From: Xylogone sp. PMI_703
Taxonomy: Eukaryota; Ascomycota; Leotiomycetes
Direction: 5' to 3'
DNA length: 64,000 nt
Assembly: GCA_021399445.1 (NCBI GenBank)
Contig: JAJTUQ010000003.1
Span: 2,604,001 to 2,668,000, forward strand
The notes below the pieces were generated by a model. It did no database searches. It was not told where the DNA came from and worked only from the letters and a program-made list of their open reading frames with translations. Numbering within the stretch: position 1 is the stretch's first letter; each line of letters opens with the position of its first letter. Both the position numbers and the translations under genes were made by a program. Positions 1-12,254 of this stretch are shown here, in pieces.

Positions 1-123
1 CGTCTGAACTACTAGTTCTCACTGCTGCCAACAACGCGGGCACGAACGTTTTGGCGAGTGCTAAGCGTAGCTGACCGAACTCCCAGAACACGAGGCAGGT
101 GACGAAACGGCCTCTATTTAACA

Positions 124-349
124 ATGTCGGACAACACTCAATTCAATCACTTAATCAAGGTGAGTTCGTATGCGTCTCCGAGCCGGATGATAATAATATT
201 TTGTCATTCCAGTTTTCCAGACCATCCGGATGAATCCACCTGCGATCACCGACAAAGAAATTGCAACAGATAAGAGACGACCAATGACTTACCACTTCGT
301 TACACCGCAGGAGGCCGCCCCAATCCTACGGAAAAGTCTTTTCTCTTAA
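124..349 (+). CDS. possible two-exon small protein (or 5' end of a decayed gene)
   Basis: An ATG at 124 opens 12 codons that stop exactly at a strong donor (GTGAGT, 160). A 61-nt intron ends at TTTTCCAG (220), and 42 more codons follow in phase to a TAA at 347-349, giving 54 residues (exons 124..159 and 221..349). I do not recognise the product. It is hydrophilic, with a basic centre and no signal peptide. Support comes only from the coherent splice geometry. The upstream acceptor at 212 would run into a stop after six codons. A short open stretch (3..74, 23 codons then TGA) just upstream could be the tail of a gene cut by the window edge, but it is too short to call. It may also be a relic: sequence downstream to 1.6 kb has no sustained frame. 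Confidence 0.25.
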
Positions 350-3231
350 GAATTCCTTTCCTGAGACCAGGGTGGTGCCATCAGTTGGATGATGCCAGAG
401 CATCACATCCCTCGGTACAACAATGAGCTCAGTCTGGCTTTGATTTTGTTCTTCGGCAGCATTGCGAAATCAACGAAAAACGAAATCGTTGGTGTGGGGG
501 AGATATTGTTTAAATGGAGTTGCCCATAGTGGATTCTGTCCACCCTGGCATACATGCCGGGTATGAAAATGTCCGACATCATGGGAAAGCCCCACGACAG
601 ACGTGGAGTGAGATAATTTCAGGAAGGTCCTTAGAGAAGAGTCAAACATGGGAATGCTGCCAGTTTAAGTATATTCTTCTTTAAGCGCCATTTGACCAAG
701 GGAGTCAAGATGCCAGAATTTCAGTGGTCATTTCACCGATGCAGCCCACTCTTTCTCCAACTCAAATCCAAATTGCTCACATCATGCAGGGCTCGCAATG
801 AGCACCAGTAATGCTAGTTATCGGGGTACCAAAGAGCTCTAGATTTAGGGCCTACAGAATGAACGACCAGTGAGATGGACAGCCAGGCCACCCGTTGGAT
901 ATCCCTGACCGAGGCTTTGCGTGTGGTCCAATGCGCCTTCTCTTCAGCCAAATCGCAGATGTCACTTCTACGCCACTACTACAAGACCAAGTAAGATCTC
1001 TACTTTTATCATGAACTATCTGCGATATCGAAATATTGAATTGGTGCTTGATCGGGTAGTAATCTACTCTTATGCAAGATTATGCCGTGGAAGAAAATAA
1101 GGAGGTTAGAGTATGTACGCGGGAATAACGTTATTGCCATTTTAATATGTGCTTATTCCGCTCCAAGACGCCAGGCCACTACTGTGAAGGGTGAAAAGAG
1201 CGGAGCAGCTCAAGCTAGTCTCTCTTGGAGAGCAGGTTCGAGAGCCAGACTGATTGCTACTCCTTCAGTTATTTCACGATTCCTACATCTGTTGGTACCA
1301 ACACGTGGTTACCAGACACTGGAGACACATAGACCAACAGAGTAAATTCTGGTCAGCTCGATCGCCATCTCCGTGGTGTGACAGTAACTGGCTGTACCAT
1401 ACGGCTACCATATCCAATGGCGGCAATATGAGGCTATCGATTCAAGTGGATCAGGGATGCGAGGAATGTGACAGATACAGAATACGTTGCACAACATCAA
1501 AGGCTGCGCCTCAAATGTCCAGATCTCTCCGGAGCCCTACAATGCTAGTTGTGGGGGTGGCCTCCTAAACGTCGTACAGCTCCTCCTTTTTTTCCCAGTT
1601 TACCACCCTCCACGTGGACCTCCCCTGACTTGAAGAGCCTTGCTTTCTGATAATAGAGTTCTATCTATGAGCTATAGAAAGTTCTATAACTGCTATATCT
1701 CTATCAGATTCATCATGAGGTCTGTGTCAATCCGTGTTTCAACGAATAGAGCATGCCGCGCCCGGTCTTCAAACCTCAGCTACCACTCTGCATCTACAGC
1801 ACAATCCTAGCGCTATCATTATATCGCAATCATTAATTCGCGCATCTCTGTCTCTTTGAAATCTCAATGTTGAGCCACAAGCCTCTTTGTCGGCAACTCA
1901 CACGGATCAGACCCTTCAGGGATTCATCTTTCATAGCCCAGCGACGCATGGAGCCTCTACCAATTTCCCATAGGTGATACAGAAGAAGAGCAGGTCTATC
2001 TCAACCAATAAGGGTTCATTTCAAATGGAAAGTTCATGGTAAAGGCGTCGCTTATTCTTAAGAGCCGTCCAGTTAACATGGTTACGCATGGCTACCAGGG
2101 AAAAGCCCGACAGGGACGTTCCCGCGGTAGGTTACACAGCTGTATAAATATTACAGCAGATATCATTGTGATAGCGGGACAGTTGCTTCCTGCCAGAGGA
2201 ACTATAATCCATGGACCATCATTTTACCGCAGATGGCGAAGAGGTAAGGTAACATGCATCTACCTGCATCATATATCCCAGAAGTCTCGTACAGCGGCCC
2301 ACATACTTGTCCCATATCAAAAGGTATCAAAAATAGTAAATCCTTTTTGATCTCCACTTTCCTTTTTTCTTTTCTTCTTCCTCGCCGCCGGCGCTCAATC
2401 ACCGTCTGTCGGAAATAGATGAGAGTAGCGGTCTACAATCAACAGTCTACAATCTACAATCTAGATGTCAGAAAATCCCAATTGGAGTCGACATGGAAGC
2501 TTTTCCACAGTGTATGGCACGATTTCTACCGATGAATCGGGAGTTCAAAACAGCATCCAACAAATCAGAGTAGAAATAAAAATAAACTTTACTGTGTACT
2601 GTATCCATTCGTTTCAGATCTTTCTTTCACCGCTAAATACAGTCATAATCACACTTATGGAGCCCTTTTGAGCTTGATGAAACGAGACCCGCTGAGTTTC
2701 AGCATCTACTGTGGTATTTTTGCGAGGAAAGGTAATGCCGAATTGCTGGGCACAAAACTGGGGCTATACACACAGAGGTTTCGGTCTGTGCTACTGCAGA
2801 TGTAACTGTAACGTTGATGGGACCATACTGGTACCTTAGCTTATGGTCTCTAGATGATGATACATCGTATATCTTCCTAAGTAGTTCTTGCTAATGGACG
2901 TTTCAGTATGCTGATGTTCGAATTTCTGGGGGTATTTTCAAGGTCTTTATTTTTGAAAACAAGCACCACGTAAATTACTTATGTTTGGACATGTAACGAA
3001 ATAACTACACGATAAATAGCCAATGCAAATACCAATATCAATGCTAGTGCCATGACCCTATGCAAACTCCAATCCCAATGCCGAATCTAGTAGATATTAG
3101 TAACATAGCCAGCAGCCCTCATAGAAAGCAAGTATTATATCCTAGCCAAGCAAAACGGCGTAACTTTTATGATCCAAAAACACCCTCCTTCCTGAAGATA
3201 TCTACTGGGAACTAAATAACACCCTTCTGCG
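350..3231. other. gene-free, AT-leaning region
   Basis: No frame longer than about 100 codons with protein-like composition is present on either strand. Near 1454-1490 (+) a short frame contains a CX2CX6C cysteine pattern like the first half of a Zn2Cys6 binuclear cluster, but the second half is absent. At best it is a relic. The 3' end of this stretch probably includes the ipi1 3' untranslated region (transcribed leftward). Confidence 0.5.
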
Positions 3232-4528
3232 TTAATCATCATCATCACTATCCCTCATCCCCTCCACCAATACCTTATTAACCATCGCAGCCGCCCTCCC
3301 CGACTCGCCCCCGGCTTTCCGCGCATCATCCACCCCCTTCTTCACCGCGTCGTAGAACAAGTTCTTGAACACCCGCTGCCGACTCTCTTTATCGAGGTAC
3401 ATCTCTCCCTCTGCGTCTCTCGGGGCGCCAAAGAGGTTAAGATGCGCATAAGCGTTAGATCGCGTGGGGATCATGTGAATTTGGAGATCTGTGATGAACG
3501 GGAAGGACCCGGTAGTAGTAGTTCCTCCATACCCGCCATTATTGATATTATCCATCTCCGTATCGCCATCTAAGTCAGATTCTGCATCGATGAGTCCTGC
3601 GCGCAGAAACTTTGAGAGAATGGTGAGTTTCTTGGGGAATGTCTTGCCAGCTTCGCCCATTAGGCCTTTACTTGCGGAGGACCACTTCGCTGTCGCTGCT
3701 GCTGCCCCTGCAGCTCCACCAGTACCAGTACCGAGGTTGGCGCTCGTCCAGCCCAGCATCGTGAGGAGGCATTTCAGCGTCTTCACCCATCCTCCAGCAC
3801 AACTCACCATGTCATTCGCCGCGACTTCAAGAGCCCAGTCTAATCCCGCCAAGGCATCCATTGATATCTGAGAACTCAAGTGCGTGATTCCTGCGCGGAG
3901 GTAGAGCAGTATTGACTCGGCATGGTCGGCGATGTCCGGGGCTGGGAGGAGGCGGAGGAGTCTCAGGAGCTGGGTGCGCACGCTGGAGGAGCCGTCGAGG
4001 AAGAGGGGGAGGAGCTTGGGGAGGATGATGGCGGTGGGTAAGGGTTGCGGGGAGGACACGGGGAGAGTGGAGAGGACTTTTGTAAGGTAGGAGAGGGAGT
4101 CGCGACGTTGGGTTTCGGAGCGAGAACTCGATGCTAGGGAGAGGTTGTGGGTGAATTGGGTTGTAGATGTTGGGGCGGCTTCGCTGAGGGATTGTTGGTT
4201 TACCACGATTGCTAGATTGGTTGGTCAGCTTTTCTTTTTCCTTCTCAATTGTTTTATTCGTGAACAATAATTGTAGATATCAGAAATAGAAGAGGCTGTA
4301 ATGTGCAGAAAAGGATCAATTGGAGGGTGCTGTGACTAACATTTTGCTCTGAAGCTTGTGTCTGTGAAGTTGTCTGCCTTTGGTTTTGTCTTTCCAACTC
4401 GTAACTTTGCTTTCTACGGGAGGGTCAGTATTGCCGAAAGATATTTTCTGGAGCTCCATATAGGCATGGTAGATACACACTTGGAAATCCTTCTGCTTCT
4501 CTTTCTTCTTCTTTGCGCTGGACCCCAT
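3232..4528 (-). CDS. ipi1: Ipi1-type pre-rRNA processing protein (Rix1 complex)
   Basis: Three exons, read leftward: 4528..4481, 4413..4341 and 4211..3232, giving 366 residues, the usual fungal Ipi1 size. Exon 1 encodes a lysine-rich start (MGSSAKKKKEKQKDFQ). Exon 2 carries the basic stretch K-A-K-L-R-V-G-K ending N-F-T-D-T-S-F. Exon 3 starts S-I-V-V-N-Q-Q-S-L, followed by the helical-repeat Ipi1/TEX10 N-terminal domain (about residues 60-160, with the I-L-P-K-L-L-P-L-F-L-D-G-S-S-S-V-R element). Splice joins are in phase; donors are GTGTGT and GTTAGT, acceptors TAG. In yeast Ipi1 works with Rix1/Ipi2 and Ipi3 in ITS2 processing and late nuclear 60S maturation. The C-terminus is acidic (S-D-D-D-D). 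It shares a 226-bp divergent promoter with the Roadblock gene. A GTG at 4206 is an internal valine, not a start. Confidence 0.85.
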
Positions 4529-4754
4529 TGTTGCTGTTGAGATCTAAAATTACTGTACAGCCGCAAGTATCTCGCAGTTGATAAGGAAATTTCAGTGGGG
4601 TTATCAAAATCAGCTGTGGTTGGCTGCAAGGGCACCTGTTTGCCATGTTTGCTCAAATTACAAGCTGCATCTACAGAATGCGCTCCCAGATGTATCGGGC
4701 TCCAAAACTCCAAAAGTATCACAACATTAATTTTCAACATCAGCCATAGTACAA
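4529..4754. promoter_or_regulatory. divergent promoter between ipi1 and the Roadblock gene
   Basis: A 226-bp gap lies between the two start codons, which point away from each other. Both promoters and 5' leaders must fit here or overlap. I see no clear TATA box. Confidence 0.5.
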
Positions 4755-5398
4755 ATGCCGGATTCTCTTAGCGTAAGTCTCTGCTACCGGATTTCTTAAT
4801 CTTGGCAGCGGTATATATCTACAGAATCTGGCCATGGCTAACCTGGGGCAAGACCAACGGCGCCGATGTCCTCACGGAAACGTTGAATCGCTTGTCGAAG
4901 AAGGATGGAGTGCAGACAGCAATCGCACTTGATCGTACTACAGGTGCTATTCTCAGGACCACAGGGCAGTTCACCGTCTCGAACTCCTCGCGATCTGCCT
5001 CGCAAGCCCCCGGCAACGGGGCAGCAGGAAGCTTGAACCTTGACGATAGCACGAGCAACTCGAACGGGTCTGAGACACGGGGAGGCATCGAAGAATTAGC
5101 CGCGATGGTATGGAATTTTGTGAACTCGGCAGGAGAATTAGTACAGGGATTGGACTCAGAGGTAAGTGGGCGAAAAGCGTTGTATGCGCCACAGGTTCAT
5201 TTGCTTAATCGAGCCGGTCTTCGCCTGAACAGGCGAAGAAGGTGGTGAGCGACTGCTCCGAGAGGCCCTCGTAAGCTGACTGGAGGGATCTAGGATGAGG
5301 TTAAATTACTTCGGTTGAGGACACGGAAGCAGGAACTGGTTATTGTGCCGGATGCGAAGTATCTGTTGGTGGTTGTACACGACACATCACCTGCATGA
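4755..5398 (+). CDS. Roadblock/LC7 domain protein (dynein light chain family)
   Basis: Exons are 4755..4772, 4853..5161 and 5294..5398, giving 143 residues. Exon 1 encodes only M-P-D-S-L-S. Intron 1 (GTAAGT...GCTAAC...CAAG) has a strong branch site 9-14 nt before its acceptor. The second exon has the Roadblock pattern L-T-E-T-L-N-R-L-S-K-K-D-G-V, then I-A-L-D-R-T-T-G-A-I-L. A serine/asparagine-rich insert follows, then the helix I-E-E-L-A-A-M-V-W-N-F-V. The last exon supplies the closing strands (L-R-T-R-K-Q-E-L-V-I-V-P-D, then Y-L-L-V-V-V-H-D). Family members are light chains of cytoplasmic dynein or regulators of small GTPases; which role applies here cannot be told from sequence. Reading through intron 2 would give an unrelated tail ending at 5248, so splicing to 5294 is preferred. 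Confidence 0.85.
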
Positions 5399-7199
5399 AG
5401 GGAAATGAGATGAGATCAGACGGGTTGGAAAAGTTGGACGAAGGGATGGATGAATGGATTGGTTGGTGAGATAACCGCAGGAAGAAGACGGGATAATGAG
5501 GGTCAACCAAACGAGCAAGAGAGCGGCGTGTGTGGGTGGATGATGTTCTGAGGAAGTTCTCGTTTGGGGAACGCTACGTGGAGAGTGGACGGCGATGCCG
5601 TTGATATCGTTCGGATACGTTCTAGCTGGCCTTTTTTTAACCTTTCTGCTACTGTATTTAATACCCCCCTGGGTCATGGACTGGCGTTGTTTGGGAAGGC
5701 TTCTGAAACGCATGAAGAATCCTGCGTCCAAATGTTTCAATGAAGACCACCCCCTTTTTTTCCACACGGATGATTCTCCGGCTGGGCAGGGCAGGACCAC
5801 TGACACGCATATGCACCCATCGTCCAGCATCTGGACTGCACAGCACAGATGGAAATGCGCGTGCTCCAGCCGCGAGGAAGGTAATTTCCCGAAGCAATTT
5901 AGGGATGGGGCCAATGGCTCGCTTACAACCAGGGCGGCCGTTTGTGGATGAGGCTGAGAGGGCTGAGATGGCCGCGGTGGCTGATGAGATCTCCGAAAGG
6001 GAGAGCAAGTCAAGCTGGTGCACCGGCTCCGTAGAATCTGACAGGCCTGGAGTGGGCTTCGGCAACGCAGCGAGCAGCAGCCTGAGAGCCCTAATACCGG
6101 TGCTGTACCTCCGTAAGCCAAAGCCGGGTCGCCGATGACGGTGTGGCCCATCTGTTATGCGACGCGTGACCAGAGCAAGTACGGAGTCATTACGAGCTGG
6201 CGACGGCGACGAGCAGCGAGAGGACCGGAAGGTTTTCCCTTCATCCCGGGGAGGAAAGCTTCTGATAGCAGCTTACGGTAGGATTGCTGATTGTTGGTTT
6301 TGGCTAGCAGAAACGCGTGGGGTCGAGGGTGGGAAAATGGGCAGGATATCCATCACAGTAGTGTATGGGATTGGCACGGTATTAGCACAGTACCGGTACT
6401 GGATTAGCATTATGGGGAGAGAGGAAGGACAGCCTGGGGGCAAGTCAAGCCGACCACATCTTGCTGCGATCTGGGGGGAGAGAACGCACTGGGAAGTAAC
6501 TGGGATGCTGGTTACGTCGTCTGTCGTCGAGGCCGGTTTCAGAGGGTTTTTGAGACCTTCATCATTTCCAGAAGCTGGCATGGAAGCCCCCAGGCGAGCT
6601 GCAAGGAGATTAGCGCTGGGCACGAGGGACATTAGGGGCGATCGAGGCCCTTCGGCAGGCCCTACAGTGGGCTCGAGTGGGTTAAAGCACCTACAGGCTC
6701 CCCCCCGACACCATCCCTGCGGCCAACCCTACTGGCTCCGATACAGGCACAGTCCACAACCGCGACGGCAGCGGTCCGGCACCTAGAGAATCGCAGCAGA
6801 ATCCGCCCTTTGCTGGCCTCGGTTGGCTGCTGCGTGCATCAAACAAGAGTGCAGACCCTACGCCAAGCCCAACGTCACGTCGCAGCGGCCGTTTGGCTGC
6901 CATGGCTATGGCCAGGCTTGCAGGCTTGTGGGATCGTGGATCGAGGCCGTCTGATGGGGTTGTTCAACCTTTCATGCTGGCTGCCATGCGCGCCCACCTA
7001 CGGAGGTACGATACCTGTGTAAGGTCTGAGTTGTCAGCCCCAGCATGAACAATAACGTTCCTAATGTCCTACAGCTATAATTAACAAGTAATACAGTAAT
7101 GTCCACCGTCTCTTACCCTGGTGCACATCACCGCCTGTCGTCCTGCCATGACAAGCTTTGCAGGTCGCCCTGGAGCCAGCCATGACATGACTTGACTTA
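5399..7199. other. gene-free GC-rich region
   Basis: Several overlapping open frames of 120-250 codons occur on both strands, but their composition is low-complexity and none shows a family signature or a splice-linked continuation. This is expected of GC-rich non-coding DNA with few chance stops. I see no gene here. Confidence 0.5.
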
Positions 7200-7622
7200 A
7201 GCTACCCCGTCTCCCCCTCCCCTCCTCCTTCTTCTGCATGCAGCTTGCCCAGCAACTTTCCCGATCCTCTCTTCTTCTCTCTACTAAGCCAGTCTGGTCC
7301 AGTCCAGTCCATTACAGCTCATTACCGTTCATTACAGTCCAGTACCTACCCAGGCTGCATCCCGCCCTCCTGCCAGCCAATCCGATCATGCCATTCTGTT
7401 GAGGAGTGACTACAAGAGAAAGAAGTCCCGCGACCATCTAAATCACACCCAGGCCCAGATCCAGTCCCGATCCTGCTTCTAGTCGTCATCAACGTCCTTT
7501 TCTGCCAACCCTCTCCACCTACTTCTTCTCCACTCCACCTGCGTCAAGCCTACTCAATGGCCACATACCTCGCTGCTCATCTTCACCTACCTTCTTGACT
7601 GACCTCATACCACAAACAAAAG
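7200..7622 (+). promoter_or_regulatory. pyrimidine-rich leader/promoter of the 7.6-kb gene
   Basis: About 420 bp are strongly C/T-rich on the + strand, including repeated CCAGTCCAGT and ATTACAG units around 7295-7345, and run directly into the start codon at 7623. CT-rich tracts of this kind are common just upstream of filamentous fungal start codons. No specific factor site is claimed. Confidence 0.4.
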
Positions 7623-10600
7623 ATGCCATCCTTACTCAAGAAACGCCTACCCACGGCGAGCTCGCCCACCTTCCTAGATAGCAAAGATGGCTCTGAGACA
7701 GTCGAAAGGAAGCGGTCATTCTTCCGGAGACTGGTCAGCAGGCCCTATCCCCGGCCTAGACCAACTTCCATCGATCAGGTATGAGCAAAGATTACCATAC
7801 AAGCAAAAGTTCCAAAATATTGAGCTTTTTTTCTTTCATAAAAATAATTTGGCGTGGCTGTCACTTATAGTGGACTTCGAAAAGAATATTGCTGATTCTC
7901 TTTGTTCGCAGGCAACTATTGGAGTTGAACCAACAATGACGAGCCCATCGGACCCGAACAAGCCCCTCCCGCCCCCTCCAGATCCAGACGCCCAGACGAG
8001 CGAATCTCCGCCTCGGCCAGTTGCCAGACTCAACAGAATCATCTCGACCTTCACCGTAGAGGAGATCGAGAAGGTCTTCTCGGGAGCACCGCAGTTCTAC
8101 TGCCGCTCAGAAGGCCATTTGACCGGAGCACCACATCCCTCCGTGGCATTTCCTTGGGATCTCGAGGTCGGTCTGCGCGATCTGACAGACCACCTGCAGA
8201 TTCAGGACTTTGCATGGAGTAACATCACGGCATGGCCGCATATCACCAGAGACATGAGCAAAAGCTCGGTGGAGCTACATCGCGAGAGGATGAGGGCCCA
8301 TTTCCTGCCCCGGTGCCAGGAGCGGCCAAACATGCTGAGCATGCAAGGAATAGAACGAGGATCCGTGGGATTCACAGCTGCACTGGAACTACCTGCTGCT
8401 GATTTGCTCCAAAGCGACAATTCAGATCAGCATATTGACGACTCGTCGCTGGCGGAGCGTAGGGCTGCGTTTCTACATAGTAAAGAGGGATTGCGACCTG
8501 TTAGTGAAACTGCAATTATTGACTACTTAATATCCGTGAGCAAGAAGTACCATGATGATCCACTCAAGCATCAACCTCCAGTTCTAGAGCAATATACCGA
8601 GCTGTTCACAAAACTCCTCTATCCACCAACTAGAATTATAGATTCGGCAAATCCTTACAGTCTGCGGGTTCAGATTGAGGCTCTGCTCAACGTGTTAGGC
8701 GCAAAGGACGTCTGGTATGATTTCAGTCTTGTAGAGTGGCGGATCCGTCTCGGACAGATTCTGTGGGGAGCCCCAGCCGAGAATGAATCCGATGACGAGG
8801 TTAATATTAATGAAGAAGAGCTTTTCGAGTCCGGGAGCCAGAAGTTCTGGCTATTGCTTCAGATACTACTATCGTGTGAGCTTCTACTTCGACTAGATGC
8901 GGTATCTCAAAATGTTGATAGTGGTCTTGATACTGTGACGCCAACTGAGATCCGCCACTTCGATATGGAAGCCAAAACAAGTGTCAGGTGGTCATTAATT
9001 CTGGCTCGATACTGGCTTGATAATATTACTATTGAGAAGACACAAGGAGATATCAACCCTGAAGCCCACGCTGCCCACAAGCACGCTCCAGGTTGGCTGG
9101 CAACCTTAACAGGTGCAGCTCCTGTGCCAGGACCACACCACGAAGAGGAGAATGTCTACAACTACAACTGCCAATTTCGCGGTCTACACGAAGACCGGCA
9201 AGCATCAGGTCTCGTCCATTTCGCCAGGAAGCTACAATGGCCCAATGCCGCAGCTCTTGCAGCAAAAGTTTTTGAAAATAAGATAGGTATCTCGGAAAAT
9301 GCTTCTAAAATCCCAGCTTCCGCTCTTAATCTCTCCTTCACATCTAAACGCCCCTCTCACTTCGGCACCCACAACGGTCATAAGCAGCACCCTATGAGAC
9401 GGACCCTCTCGGGCCGATGCCGTATATCTGCAACCATACATCCCTCGGGCTGGTTTTCTAACACATACATCAGCGGTCTTATTCTTCCTGGTGAGACTAT
9501 GGGTCATCTGCTCATGACTACTCTCTTAGAGAATGACGAGACAGCTATGGCAAGGTTGGGGCGTGAGGTGAACCTTTATGGTGGTTTCGTGTATAACGGG
9601 AAGAGTTTCTGGAGTAAAACTTGTGTTGTTGGGAGAGTACTGGCAGGCGGAAGAGGATCGAGTGAGTGTGTCGGTTGGATTTCATCTGATGTGGTACCAA
9701 AGGGTTCTCGTGAGGGATGGGTCAATATTGACGTTGAAGCGTCCACCATGATCGGTACGTTATACCTCCCTTTCCTTTATAAACTTGGATTGTATCGTAT
9801 CGCTCATTTAATGTACACCGGCCGTTTTGATTCACTGCCTCAAAGATGAAGCAGCTAGACTAACATATCAATAGACAAGCTAGAGAAGACCAAGGACAAA
9901 GCACGTATCTGGCATAAAAAGGAGATAGAGCACGATGGTAACGTTGTCGGTGGCCTAGATATTGCGTCTATTCTTCCAGGCGACTTCAACTCGGTTGCCG
10001 ATGAACCGACTGAGCCATTATCTATCACTCTTCAAGCCCTGCACTTCTTTTCGGCCCCCAATTCTATTCCTACTTCTCCATTAAGTGAGCACCCTTCGCC
10101 CCTCTCGGAATCTGTACACCAGTCAACAATCCAGACATGTTCCGCAGTTATGAGCTTTTCATTTGTATTAGGCGGTCAGACAAGGGAGAGAAGCATGAAA
10201 CTCAAACATGATGTGCAATTTGTCACGGCTCACCCCTGTGTACCTTGTGCTGAAGGCTTAGAATTGGTAAGGGCAAGACCTGCTCCAACAATGTCTAGGA
10301 CTGGCAAGAATTTTGGACTGTCCGATGAAATATGTTTGTCATCTCATTTCTTATTTTTGTCGTTGATAAGCAAAGTACTGATTCCACGCCCAGGTCATCC
10401 ACTCCATAAGGCATTTTCCTACCTTCAAATGCCGCTCTCCTTTCTCCTATCGGCTTCCCCGAACTTCTCACTCACGTCTCTTCTATCCGCATCGTCATCC
10501 ACAGAGCCCAGCACCCCAGCAATTCCAGGATCATCATCCACAACTCATAAAGTTCTTATAATAAACTGTATTGACCCCACCATCACTGGTAGTAATACAA

Positions 10601-10869
10601 CTACGTCTAATTCCAATTCTACCAATGTCCATACACACGATCATACCAACCAGGAAACACCAGAGTCAACTGATTCTCATGTTCATCCCCATCCACACAC
10701 GTTGTCTCCGAAGCACTCATTCGGCAACGACACTGAAATGCTAGCCAGAGCCCTTTGCGCGGATCGAGGCTGGGACGCATTAATCAGTCGCCGAGGAAGA
10801 GGATGTCTAGCATGCGCCGTGAGAGAAGCAGCAGCGCTCAAATGGAGAGTAATCCTGAGGTTCGGATGA
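7623..10869 (+). CDS. large conserved-looking fungal protein of unknown function
   Basis: Exons are 7623..7778, 7912..9754 and 9875..10869, about 997 residues if exon 3 is continuous. Exon 1 begins M-P-S-L-L-K-K-R-L-P and is basic. An ATG at 7687 lies in another frame and is probably spurious, because the GTATGA donor at 7779 joins in phase to 7912. Next come a proline-rich linker (P-L-P-P-P-P-D-P-D), a long mostly helical middle region, and a C-terminal part containing F-V-T-A-H-P-C-V-P-C. A His-rich stretch (around 10630-10700) precedes an end rich in Cys/Arg (R-G-R-G-C-L-A-C-A-V-R-E). Exon 3 may hide one more intron between about 10238 and 10393: that part reads like intron (L-F-L-S-L-I), but candidate splice pairs are weak (10238/10393 is in phase). 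I do not recognise a domain. No signal peptide or membrane segment is seen. Confidence 0.7.
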
Positions 10870-12254
10870 AGTTAGAAATTGGTTGCAATTATGAATATTA
10901 CGTTTGCACCTACTGATTTTCTTTATGTTTTTTTCCTTTTCTTTTTCCTTCATTCTTGATTCGCATGGCATATGATACCCACGAAGTTTGAGAGCATAGC
11001 GGGGTTAGGGAAAAACGAAAATCTTCGGTATGTAACAAGTAAAAGAATAGAATGGATGCACTTTTTTATGAAGGGGTAGGGCAGGTGTTCCTGTTTTGCT
11101 GTGTTTTTTTTGTATCTATTGTTGTCATTGAGCTTTTATGGCTTTTGCTGTCTCTGTAGATAACGTCTTTCATTAGATAACTAATATAGATGAATCTAGG
11201 GTTTAACATTGCATTCTTTTTCAACTTACTACTTTTTACACCGTGGTTCGAAACACTTGGCCCAAACTCCAAAGCCAAAAGAGCTTTTCCCGGTATTATA
11301 CAGGGCTTTTTTGAGGTTTAGATTAGGCCCGTAGGTTAGGGCCACTGGTTAGGGGTATAGGCGAATGCGGTATACCTTACCTTGCCTTTCTCTTATATAG
11401 ATGAATTCTAAGAGGTACTGACATATCTTTTCTTGATCCCCTTTCTTTATTCTTGTTTGCTTGCTCAGATTGACTGAACTAGTTAGTTAGCTGAGGTGAT
11501 ATTCATGGATAGTATAAAGAATTACAAACGACTCTTTCAAACTCAGATAGACTCATCACCATCAAAGGAAACGTTAACCGTAGTACCACATCCATCTCGG
11601 TAATACGTTCACCGAGATATATATATTCTCACTTACCTACTAGCGGCCCCCTATTCGACCCAGCAAATCCACGCGATGATAGTGGTAACTCACTCACTCA
11701 CTCGCCTATTCCGTAGCGTTGCTATACCGTGCTGTGGTGTGAATCTCATAAATGGAGATCTTGACACGCAGTTACCCTTTCCCATCCTACATCACGCACT
11801 TCACTTCACTTCACTTCACTTGGTACCTTTACTTCTACGGGTGCTTTTATATATGAAAGGGAAGGTAAGTTGAGGGTGCTTCTTCTTGGATCATCGTATC
11901 TTGTGTCATTTTTTGTATTTGGGTTCGGGTTCGGGCTTGGGGTGATGATAGGTGAATGTGGTACACTCTCTACCTTGCTTTTCTTTTTTGGAGAGTTATT
12001 TTGGTTTTGTTCATTTCAGTGGATTTTTCATTTCTTGGAGCTTTTGGGTTTTGATGTTTTGGAATTGCTCACTTAGTTGCTTTCTTGTTTGTTTGTTTGG
12101 TTGATTGTTGGTTTTATTATTTGTCTTCTAATCCACTCTGCACACGGGGCTTGACCTGATGATTTCATTACTCCTGAAGCTTCTGCTAATATTCCCTACA
12201 ATGTTTTGTCTTTTAAGCTTTACTTTTCATGGGGCTTTTTTCTGCTTTAGGAAT
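10870..12254. other. AT/T-rich intergenic region
   Basis: This is the 3' flank of the unknown gene and the 5' flank of the DUF262 gene. It contains a (CACTT)5 tract at 11797..11821 and a long T-rich, G/T-rich stretch 11880-12250. A TTCTGCTTTAG at 12240-12250, five bases before the chosen start at 12255, looks like the acceptor of a 5'UTR intron. No gene is seen. Confidence 0.45.
11797..11821. repeat. (CACTT)5 pentanucleotide microsatellite
   Basis: Five perfect CACTT units in tandem within intergenic DNA. Confidence 0.9.

Noticed and set aside
1454..1490. CX2CX6C pattern like half of a Zn2Cys6 DNA-binding domain
   Set aside because: The second half of the cysteine cluster and the usual linker are missing and the frame is short.
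5387..6151. 254-codon open frame on the minus strand
   Set aside because: Low-complexity Ser/Pro/Arg composition, overlapping open frames on both strands, and no domain or splice support.
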